NCBI GenBank assembly: GCA_964591605.1
Contig: CAZQEN010000022.1
Location: 1-40,716, forward strand
DNA length: 40,716 bases
Reading direction: 5' to 3'
Source of the DNA: CAYLLT01 sp964591605
Lineage (GTDB): Bacteria; Planctomycetota; Phycisphaerae; UBA1845; PWPN01
Part shown: piece after piece, positions 34,801 to 40,716 of the stretch
Layout: the number at the start of each line of letters is the position of its first letter
Numbering within the stretch: the first letter of the stretch is position 1
The notes under the pieces: model-generated
Seen by the model: only the letters and a program-made list of their open reading frames with translations
What the model was told of the DNA's origin: nothing
The model's database searches: none
Program-made: the position numbers and the translations under genes

Positions 34801-35366
34801 GTGAGATCCTCTGCCCCGGAGCCAGACCGGCGGTCTCGTTGCAGTTCGATGAGCCGGTGCGTGGACAGCCATGTGTCCAGTGACACCTGCTCCACGACGC
34901 CCGCAGGCTCCGCGCACTCTTCGGCGCCGACCGTAACGGTCATGTCCTTCAGCTCGCCGGGTGATTTCCCTGGATCGAGCGCCGGACCCGGCGCCGCCTG
35001 GGCATTCCCGTAATACAACCACCAGATACGGCGGCCTTTGGGCGGCACGCGGTCTACGACGAAAACGAGCCGCGCCTCGCCCGTGTCTGCGAGCAAGCGC
35101 TCCGGCCGCAGGGCCACAGAATCTCCCGTCTCATTCACGAGCCGGAGATCTGCACCGCAGCTCGCCAGTTTGCCTTCGTTGATCAGCAGAGTGGATGGAA
35201 TGTCGGCGATCGCGACCGCAGCAGCCTCGACCGCGGCCGATCCGCCATTGATGATCTGCACTGGCGCGCGGTACTTCCATTCCGGCAGGGCCCACGGGCT
35301 GGCCGCCTGTGCCACGCCGACGACTCCAGAAACCAGGCCAGTCAAAACGATCCGGGAACTGACCAT
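31893..35366 (-). CDS. Very large secreted GH42-like protein with DUF2341-like N-terminus
   Basis: An 1157-residue protein with signal peptide (about 5-22). Residues about 28-135 resemble a DUF2341-type beta-sandwich (WKYRAPVQIINGG ending in IWWLYYGNAQA). A second sandwich region runs to about 410. The barrel-like core has the same two acidic motifs as the 25490-28570 protein: LGDEIG with Glu587 and MEDW with Glu724. A trimerisation-like domain follows (about 885-945; TLYVALQHAQLPVDVVCEAE, RKIAGWVKAGGKLWACVGA), then a C-terminal beta-domain. Family and substrate are unproven; a beta-galactosidase-like or related exo-glycosidase is the working guess. AGGAGGG lies 8 bases before the ATG at 35366. 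It diverges from a DUF4838 gene, with a gene remnant in the gap between them. Confidence 0.9.
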   Translation of the reverse strand: MVSSRIVLTGLVSGVVGVAQAASPWALPEWKYRAPVQIINGGSAAVEAAAVAIADIPSTLLINEGKLASCGADLRLVNETGDSVALRPERLLADTGEARLVFVVDRVPPKGRRIWWLYYGNAQAAPGPALDPGKSPGELKDMTVTVGAEECAEPAGVVEQVSLDTWLSTHRLIELQRDRRSGSGAEDLTKRIDADINVRKGKSICWLRYLSARAGETPHGSLKLRVQGSDLEPVTRSEACASPASYHWASLPINVASDSRLHLVVDVADSSAALDCAVLTTDLSYQPDIRDFEGRVWVRWRIDHPEGYRYSTGIESEIDPYKPSFLATGTATPLGLRPPSSAAFSEDEDFFHTGQYSQWVLLPTSRSRQWHSVLFFPPADNGKVDPAMTVRLEFANRPSAERVFRITPAEPIEMPKASLGVRMPTITTLEGLQQLETFMEWARRRSALVENLQLPPPPHLKRLKVGTWVSLATRVGQGRGGRDMADMTYGVLEALGINMPSVYGIDDAVAGEMMKKHGMIGTTWTAWAANADLVNNFEGPFAFKAGETPVQRWERLLDEMYRGNAERGRKEQPNVFDASIHINLGDEIGQIAKGDMLVRTPQGMAWFHDWLRRHAQTPEDLGAKSWDELKPLDDRSGIATEEGTPKARLFYWTRQFINDCSAQYYRCATLAVRKYFPKAELIAVNYQAAPMGAAFIGNGNDMDNETLDFFHFGRVGAFHGVMMEDWVDGCDLGIGAENLAAEMMRAAARKHNSPLAAYLVGGEAIRGEFYGFLMHGIKEIGLYLYGPISNIGPAWGEDARALRELAEVTREVKKFEDAIADGVIPPRKAALLIATTSDYMQNRGIRFCGERQTLYVALQHAQLPVDVVCEAEIVEDDILKNYELLYITDPQVRDDAQRKIAGWVKAGGKLWACVGAAEWNEYNAPSPILNEALGVSRRKTLTQEDCLPVEKTQAPGAKNKWAYNLQVGTIQAHSPLFGGEVSLQAWGYRLEAEPTTAQVIGKYEDGKPAVFLNRYGQGEALLVGAMVGRAYNHDHYPAGKKEGKGDWSFDLGASARTVAAGLAAGIPRPVTLSLPGIYTSAMESPQGTLIFLNNATLCAETDLTGAINPQVTVQVPGNGKVSSVETAKLGRRDFTARNGVVSFDLALPNADVILLRK

Positions 35367-35808
35367 GACGCAATCCCTCCTATCGCGGCGCCCGTTTGAA
35401 GGCGCACTACCTGGAGCCGCTCATCGTAAACAGCCTCTCGAGCCGGCCGTCGCCGTCTCGTGCACGGATTCTCAGCGTATGCTTGCCCGTCGGGATTGCC
35501 TTGCTGGAGAATGCCACGGCCGGCCCCAAGCCCTGGGAGAACGCCAAGAGGGATGCGAGCACCTGCAGCGACAGCATGGGTGGCGATGGTCTCCAACTGG
35601 AACGGCTGTCGGCGAAACGTCTCGGACCGTTCCTGTATGCATTGGCGAAGTGACACGTATCAGTGTAGAACCAGTGCTTGAGTCAGGCAAATCGTGGCGT
35701 CAATACGACCGTTATCGGGAGCGGCTCGCATCGACAGAATGCCCGGCGCCTTTCGCTCAGGGATTCGTGTCCTGTACCCGGTGAGGTTTACGACCAAGGA
35801 GTTGTTGC
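35367..35808. other. Divergent intergenic region (442 bases) containing a gene remnant
   Basis: This gap lies between the GH42-like gene and a DUF4838 gene. The left end holds the leftward ribosome site, the right end the AAGGAG (35796-35801) of the rightward gene. The middle carries a leftward coding remnant, annotated separately. Confidence 0.6.
35407..35682 (-). pseudogene. Remnant: C-terminal fragment of an Ig-like/secreted protein
   Basis: A 91-codon stop-to-stop frame, mostly G or C at third positions, encodes a coherent peptide. It begins KHWFYTDTCHFANAYRNG and ends GKHTLRIRARDGDGRLERLF just before TAG (35407-35409). The end resembles the last strands of an Ig/PKD-like domain (PTGKHTLRIRARDGDG). 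The only ATG (35577) would give 56 residues and has no properly spaced ribosome site; upstream of the frame is a TGA with non-coding sequence beyond. I read it as the 3' remnant of a larger leftward gene lost by deletion. The alternative is a real 56-residue secreted peptide, since LASLLAFSQGLGPAVAF is signal-like. Confidence 0.5.
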
Positions 35809-37575
35809 ATGAGAGCGACCATCCTTCTCCCGCCGATCGCGGCGATGTTGAGCATGATCGGTACCGGTTTCGCCGGCGATCTCATGCTGGTCTCAAACGG
35901 TCAGAGTACCGCGCAAATCGTTCTGGCCCGGGATCAGACCGCCCCACCGGTACAGTTCGCCGCCCGGGAACTGCAGCGATACATCAAAGCGATGAGCGGG
36001 GCAGTGGTGCCCATCGTTCAGGAGGGGGCCGCCCGGCCGGCTATCGTGGTCAGTTGTGATCGCCAATCGCAGACGGCGAATCCGCGGGATCGGCTCTCAC
36101 CTGCACACGATGATGGTTATGCCCTCGAAGTGTCCGCCGATCGAATTACCCTTCGAGGGGCCACGCCGCCGGCCGCTCTATTCGCTGTATACGATCTGCT
36201 CGAACGGCTCGGGTGCGGCTGGGCGGTTCCGGGCGATGACAGTGTCCCGTCCAGCCCAACGCTCTCGATCGGCGAGTTGAAGGTCGAGACCAGACCGGAG
36301 TACTCCTACAGGGCGATGCTGGATTATCCATTTGTGAGCATTCCTCAAAGCATCGCCAATCTCGATTGGCTGGCAAAAAACAGAATGAACTGGGTTCACC
36401 CGTGTGAGAATGCCAGGGGCGAGCCGAAGGTATGGTACGAATGGCGAGAAACGCTGGTACCCGAGATCCGGAAGCGCGGCCTGCACGTCCATTTCGGCGG
36501 CCACACCATGCACACCTGGCTGCCGCCCCAGAACTTCAGGAAACATCCCGAATGGTTTCTCTATCAGGACGGCGTCCGCAAAGAACCCACGCTCTGCGTC
36601 ACGAATACGGAGATGACGCAGCAACTGATCCGCAATCTGCAGAAGTTCCTGGACCGCTGCCCGGAGGTCGAAGTGGTGGATCTGTGGCATCCGGACGGCG
36701 CGTCCTTCTGTCGATGTGCGGTGTGCACCAGAGGCACCATTCCGGCAGCGGCCAGAGGCACAATTGATCTGACGACACCGTCCGATTCCGTTCGATCGGC
36801 ATACATCATCAGCTACATCGAGTTCGTCAATCGCGTGGCCGAGGCCATCGCGAAAAGCCACCCCAATGTGATGCTCAGCCCGCTGGTTTACGGCTCGGTC
36901 GAGTACGGGATGCCCGATCACGCCCCGACCCCGCTGGATAACGTGTTTGTGGGTCTGGCCCATATCGATCGCGACAGCTACCTGCCGCTGGCCGGCGATC
37001 CCAAATCCGCGAAAAACAACCGATTCCTCGGGATTGACCTGACCTGGATGGCCAGGACCAGGCAGACATACATCTACGAGTATTACCACTGCTGGTGGGA
37101 CCCCTTCATCTACCCCGGAGAGCGGGTGATTGTCCGAGACCTGCAGATTCTTCGAGGTCTCGGCGCGACCGGAAGCTCGTCGGACATGTACGGCTATTCA
37201 CCCTGCAACATGTACGTGGCCGCCCGCGCGCTCTGGTCGCCGCAGATCTCCTGGGTCGCCGCCGTCCGGGATTTTCACATGCGCTACTACGGCGATGTGG
37301 GCCCGGAAATGGCGGACAACTGGTTGAAGCTGGAGGCAGGCATTTACGGCAAACCCGGCTACCAGACGGGAAGCGCGTCGGCCAAAGAGGAGTCCGCGCG
37401 GGCGCCCTGCGGGAAGTATCTGAGCGACATGCGCCCTCAGCAGATCGCGCTGCTCGAGTCTCTCATCACCCGAACCAGGCAGCCGCAGACCAGAGAGAGG
37501 CTCGAACGCGCTTTGCTCCCGTGGAAAAAATGGAACGAGGAGGCTCGATGGTGGGCGTACCCTCGATTCCGATGA
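35809..37575 (+). CDS. Secreted DUF4838-type protein, short form
   Basis: A 588-residue protein with signal peptide (about 3-22). The N-terminal GH67/GH20-like alpha/beta domain (FAARELQRYIKAMSGA, LFAVYDLLERLG) spans about 25-160. The DUF4838 domain follows, with the motif CRCAVC (Cys301, 303, 306) after a HPDGASF turn, and His/Trp-rich segments (HVHFGGHTMHTWLPP). It ends soon after about residue 585, lacking the C-terminal galactose-binding-like sandwich of the two other copies, so it may differ in binding or oligomerisation. AAGGAG lies 7 bases before the ATG. Its stop is only 12 bases from the stop of the convergent third DUF4838 gene. Confidence 0.92.
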   Translation: MRATILLPPIAAMLSMIGTGFAGDLMLVSNGQSTAQIVLARDQTAPPVQFAARELQRYIKAMSGAVVPIVQEGAARPAIVVSCDRQSQTANPRDRLSPAHDDGYALEVSADRITLRGATPPAALFAVYDLLERLGCGWAVPGDDSVPSSPTLSIGELKVETRPEYSYRAMLDYPFVSIPQSIANLDWLAKNRMNWVHPCENARGEPKVWYEWRETLVPEIRKRGLHVHFGGHTMHTWLPPQNFRKHPEWFLYQDGVRKEPTLCVTNTEMTQQLIRNLQKFLDRCPEVEVVDLWHPDGASFCRCAVCTRGTIPAAARGTIDLTTPSDSVRSAYIISYIEFVNRVAEAIAKSHPNVMLSPLVYGSVEYGMPDHAPTPLDNVFVGLAHIDRDSYLPLAGDPKSAKNNRFLGIDLTWMARTRQTYIYEYYHCWWDPFIYPGERVIVRDLQILRGLGATGSSSDMYGYSPCNMYVAARALWSPQISWVAAVRDFHMRYYGDVGPEMADNWLKLEAGIYGKPGYQTGSASAKEESARAPCGKYLSDMRPQQIALLESLITRTRQPQTRERLERALLPWKKWNEEARWWAYPRFR

Positions 37576-37587
37576 ACTCATCATTCA

Positions 37588-39963
37588 TTACCGGACTGCT
37601 TGAGGAGAAGCTGCCGATTTCCTGGCATACAGGAACATGCGTTCGTAGATGCCGTTGGCCCCCCACACATCGAAGTTGCACAGCACGCGGACGGCGATCC
37701 GGTTCGACTCACCGGGCTTGATCAGCCTGCTCACGTCGAGCTCGAGGTGGTGCGGCCGGAACCAGGGCATGATATACGGCCGGCGCCCGGCGTACCGGCC
37801 GTTGACCCACACCCACGCTTCGTTGACCACACCCATCCCCTGCAGAAAGACGGCCTTGCCTCGCGCTGTTTCGGGAAGTTTGACGTCGAACTGATACCAG
37901 GCCACACCGCGGTAGGGATGCCCCTGTGCGTCGTGCAGCCCCTGCGTGTCCCAGCTGGCCGTCACCGACAATTCCTTCCAATCCGAAATGCCCGCACCGG
38001 GGTCCTGCCACCGTTCGTAACGCCCGTCGTCGAACGGGTCGGTGCGGAAGCGGGCACGCTCGGGCAGCAGGGCGACCAGCTCGCCTTCCTTGCCGTTGAT
38101 CTTGTCAGCAAGACTCTCCAGCCGCTTCTTCTCCCAGGCGATGTTGTAGACGGGATATGGGTGCTTGCCCATGAACGCATTCAGTCCGTTCAGCTTGTCG
38201 CGCAGCGCGATCATCCGCTCCAGCTTTGCGATGGCCCCGGTCAGATCGCCCGCCCGTTTGGCCTTCTCCATGGCCACGTAGGTGCAGAGATTGTCATAGA
38301 TCGCCCGCTCGATCTGCATGTGATACTTCTCCGCTTCGGATGACACGCCGGCCTCAGCCGACTTGATCAGGGAGTCCAGCCGGGCCATCAGCGGCTCGGT
38401 GTAGATGCTTGGAAGAATCACATCTTCGTGGCCGTGCTGCGGCGCCTGCTCGAACGCCGTTTCGAGAGCCTGATAGTAGGCCTTCATGGGCTCCGCCGCG
38501 GGGCCGAACCAGTTCGTGAAGAAGTCATCGAGAATGGCATCGACGTCGGCCCTGGTGTTCCATTCGAGCCGGGCCCGGATCAACCGCGTCGGCAGCCCGG
38601 ACATTGCCCAGTTGGTCTCGTCCTGATCGAAGAAGCCCAGGATGCCCCACTGCTTGAGCAGCGGGATGTTCCGCCGCAGCCGGTGCACCATCGGCGTCAG
38701 CGTCCCCTTGTTCACGCACATGGTGTAGTTGTAATTGTAGATCCACACCTTGTCCGACAGCCGGCACCATTCGCGAAGCATCTGACCCTGCCGCTTCATC
38801 TGCCAGCACCTGGGATCGTCGTAGGCGTGGATCGTGCAGCCGCAGATGTTCGCGAACATCACCACCAGGTTCTTGCGCGGGTTGAAGTCCACGTCGGGCG
38901 GCACCTCCGGCGGGACGTCACGGTTGGCGTAGCCGTTGGTTGCCATCAGGTAATCGGGAAACTCCCTGTTCACCTCAGTCAGGATGCGGTTCGCGAAGTA
39001 AAACCACTCGTTCGAAATCGAATACTCCGCCACCGGATCGCGGTCGTTCGACCCGTACCCGTCGAAGCAGTTGCCGAGCCTGGCGCAGCGCTCGCACCAG
39101 CAGCGCGGATTGCCGTCTACCGGGGCAAAACCGATGGCGCGCCGGCCTTTGCGGACGTGTTCCCTGGCGGCTGCGGCCACGTGGGCGATCATCTCCTCGC
39201 TGGTCGTGCACGGATGGCTGATGTCGCGCTTGCCGTCGCGCTGCAGGGCGAACCACTCAGGATGCTCTTTGAACTTGTCTTTGGGCATCAGGTCCGTGAT
39301 GGATCCGTCGCCCGGCACGCCGAACCAGTTCTGCATGTCCGGGTTCATCTTGTTGCGGATCTTCCATTCCCGGCACTCGGCGTCCATCTTTTCCGGGGCT
39401 GGCTCCCAGAAGTTGCGCATCGGGAAATCAGGCCGCTGAGTGGTATCCATCGGTGTGACGCGGATGGTCGAGAGCTTCGGCACGACCTCGCCCTGCTGGC
39501 CCGGCATGAACCAGCGCACACCGAGCGTGTGCAGGAACTCGGCCACCGCATAGCGCGTGCCGAAGTACGGCTCCTCATCGTTGCCGGCGAGCACGAGCCG
39601 GTCCTCGTGCGTGCGCATCGTAAAGCCCTCCTCGCGGAGGTTCTTGGTGCGGCCCGACGGGATCTTCAGATCCGGGATCTTATCGGTGAGCGCGCTGCGG
39701 CCCACCAGAACCAGCCTGCCGCTCGCCGTGACGGCGTCGGTGGCGACAGGGAGCTTCGCGCCGGTCATCTTCTCAATATAGGTCTGAAGTTCGAGCGCGC
39801 CGGCTCTGGCGTTCACAGACGGCGCGGCAGCAGTGATGATTGTTGCCAGAGGTCGTCCCTGCTCCACCAGCACAAGTTCCGCTGCACACACGCCGCGTGC
39901 GGCACATACGGCCAGAATCATCAGAACAGTGAATGCCGTAACCCTCGTGTGCGATGTTCGCAT
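37588..39963 (-). CDS. Secreted DUF4838-type protein with C-terminal beta-sandwich
   Basis: The frame is open to 40107, but the ATG at 39963 has GGAGG 4 bases upstream and is directly followed by a signal peptide (AFTVLMILAVCAARGVCA), giving 791 residues. Domain order matches the 22803 gene: alpha/beta N-domain (ALELQTYIEKMTGA, VLVGRSALTD), DUF4838 with CWCERC (Cys288, 290, 293), helical part, and galactose-binding-like sandwich (VWVWVNGRYAGR). Many stretches are near-identical between the two, such as ATNGYANR and DKVWIYxYNYTM, so they are recent or strongly conserved paralogs. It converges on the short DUF4838 gene and lies 88 bases after a pseudopilin on the same strand. Confidence 0.92.
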   Translation of the reverse strand: MRTSHTRVTAFTVLMILAVCAARGVCAAELVLVEQGRPLATIITAAAPSVNARAGALELQTYIEKMTGAKLPVATDAVTASGRLVLVGRSALTDKIPDLKIPSGRTKNLREEGFTMRTHEDRLVLAGNDEEPYFGTRYAVAEFLHTLGVRWFMPGQQGEVVPKLSTIRVTPMDTTQRPDFPMRNFWEPAPEKMDAECREWKIRNKMNPDMQNWFGVPGDGSITDLMPKDKFKEHPEWFALQRDGKRDISHPCTTSEEMIAHVAAAAREHVRKGRRAIGFAPVDGNPRCWCERCARLGNCFDGYGSNDRDPVAEYSISNEWFYFANRILTEVNREFPDYLMATNGYANRDVPPEVPPDVDFNPRKNLVVMFANICGCTIHAYDDPRCWQMKRQGQMLREWCRLSDKVWIYNYNYTMCVNKGTLTPMVHRLRRNIPLLKQWGILGFFDQDETNWAMSGLPTRLIRARLEWNTRADVDAILDDFFTNWFGPAAEPMKAYYQALETAFEQAPQHGHEDVILPSIYTEPLMARLDSLIKSAEAGVSSEAEKYHMQIERAIYDNLCTYVAMEKAKRAGDLTGAIAKLERMIALRDKLNGLNAFMGKHPYPVYNIAWEKKRLESLADKINGKEGELVALLPERARFRTDPFDDGRYERWQDPGAGISDWKELSVTASWDTQGLHDAQGHPYRGVAWYQFDVKLPETARGKAVFLQGMGVVNEAWVWVNGRYAGRRPYIMPWFRPHHLELDVSRLIKPGESNRIAVRVLCNFDVWGANGIYERMFLYARKSAASPQAVR

Positions 39964-40051
39964 GGTGCCTCCATGAATCTGCAGACGGCTGGGCGAAGCG
40001 CCTGTGCCCATCGTCGCCCATGGCGCCGATTGATCGCGCGGCTCTATCTGA

Positions 40052-40716
40052 TCACCGATCATTGACCGTGCCGCGCCAGGGCCGCTGCCATTCGGCGTGG
40101 CCGTCAAAGCAGAGCAGATTCAGACCCCCGGAGTGATAAGGCTTCGTCGGCAGACCGATCGCGCGCGGAAAGGCGCCGGTCTGATAGGTGCCGATCTGCC
40201 ACTGTCCTGGCTTCTTGCCCGGCATCGCGGCAGGAAGCAGTGGTTGCTCATAAGCGAAAGCGTCAGCGACCGCCCACTCGCGAGCGGGCTGGTTGATCAC
40301 GCTGAGGCGCTTGGGAAGGGCGTTCTTATAGTCGTCATAATCCGTCGGCGAAGTCGGAGCCGGCATCGCCGCAAACGGGGCAGGACCTTCCCGCCAGTAG
40401 GCATCCGGATAACCGAAGTACCAGGGTGGGTCAGTCCCGTAGAGAGCCCCGCGAAAATACTTCTTGAAGTTGTTGAGCGAGTAGCAGAAGGGCCGGTAAC
40501 CGGAACTCGGGCCGAAAGTGTTGTGCAGTTTGCTGTTCGAGAGCGACACGGCGGTGGGACAACTCACCATCGTGTCAGTGAATCGCCCCGTCGAGTTCTT
40601 GCGCTCGGAGAAGTATTTGCGAATGAAGGAGGGCAGGTGATAACCATCGTAATCGCGCGCGACAAACATGTTGTACGTCTCGACCAGGACGCCCACGTGG
40701 AGCGGCCCGGGTAGAC
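40052..40716 (-). CDS. Pseudopilin-like protein, C-terminal part (cut by window edge)
   Basis: The frame is open to the right edge, so the N-terminal prepilin leader lies outside. The visible 220 or so residues end with HSGGLNLLCFDGHAEW, an exact H-X9-DG motif. The preceding globular part is rich in Tyr, Pro and Asp (FGYPDAYWREGPAPF). The GTG at 40696 that looks like a start is internal, because coding continues upstream as PGPLHVGVLVETYN. The function is as for the other planctomycete pseudopilins: exported, prepilin-peptidase-processed, role unknown. The downstream DUF4838 gene on the same strand may be co-transcribed. Confidence 0.85.
   Translation of the reverse strand, partial: LPGPLHVGVLVETYNMFVARDYDGYHLPSFIRKYFSERKNSTGRFTDTMVSCPTAVSLSNSKLHNTFGPSSGYRPFCYSLNNFKKYFRGALYGTDPPWYFGYPDAYWREGPAPFAAMPAPTSPTDYDDYKNALPKRLSVINQPAREWAVADAFAYEQPLLPAAMPGKKPGQWQIGTYQTGAFPRAIGLPTKPYHSGGLNLLCFDGHAEWQRPWRGTVNDR

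Noticed and set aside
39964..40107. Upstream extension of the third DUF4838 frame
   Set aside because: The ATG at 39963 has GGAGG at good spacing and begins a signal peptide; the extension is non-hydrophobic and overlaps the neighbouring gene's stop.

Overview
The window reads as a GC-rich piece of a planctomycete-type genome, most likely in or near the Phycisphaerae. That placement is inferred from protein hallmarks; no rRNA or marker gene is present. The hallmarks are three pseudopilin-like proteins with FTLIEV leaders and/or H-X9-DG tails, a PEP-CTERM protein, a C-terminal pair of dockerin-like calcium loops of the DxDxDVDxxDF type, two twin-arginine Gfo/Idh/MocA proteins, and several very large secreted proteins. 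I see no tRNA, rRNA, CRISPR array, transposase, integrase, sulfatase, SusC/D pair or dedicated regulator.

Region 1 (1-16017): an acetyl-xylan-esterase-like protein open at the left edge; a leftward set of Gfo/Idh/MocA oxidoreductase, pseudopilin and five-bladed-propeller glycosidase-like protein; a rightward set of transglutaminase-like protein, a 1196-residue dockerin-bearing glycosidase-like protein and an (alpha/alpha)6 glycosidase-like protein whose ATG abuts the preceding stop; then a leftward pair of beta-helix protein and CehA/McbA-type metallohydrolase. REP/MITE-like inverted repeats lie in three gaps, and a 14-bp hairpin separates one convergent pair.

Region 2 (16018-22802): a cytoplasmic-looking pair (an alpha-helical protein of unknown function plus an aldehyde dehydrogenase) followed by a membrane-anchored TPR/beta-helix protein, facing a pseudopilin and a membrane-anchored HEAT-repeat protein.

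Region 3 (22803-40716): three DUF4838-type secreted proteins (22803, 35809, 39963), two large secreted proteins with a GH42-like catalytic and trimerisation-type core (25490-28570, 31893-35366), a second Gfo/Idh/MocA oxidoreductase, a PEP-CTERM protein, a degraded gene remnant at 35407-35682, and a pseudopilin cut by the right edge.

The likely common task (inference) is extracellular breakdown of a complex, probably acylated and uronate-containing polysaccharide. Secreted glycosidases and an esterase would release sugars, the Gfo/Idh/MocA proteins would oxidise or epimerise sugars in the periplasm, and the aldehyde dehydrogenase would oxidise an aldehyde intermediate in the cytoplasm. No transporter is visible. 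The most novel part is the interleaved DUF4838 / GH42-like module, which occurs in duplicate with divergent accessory domains.
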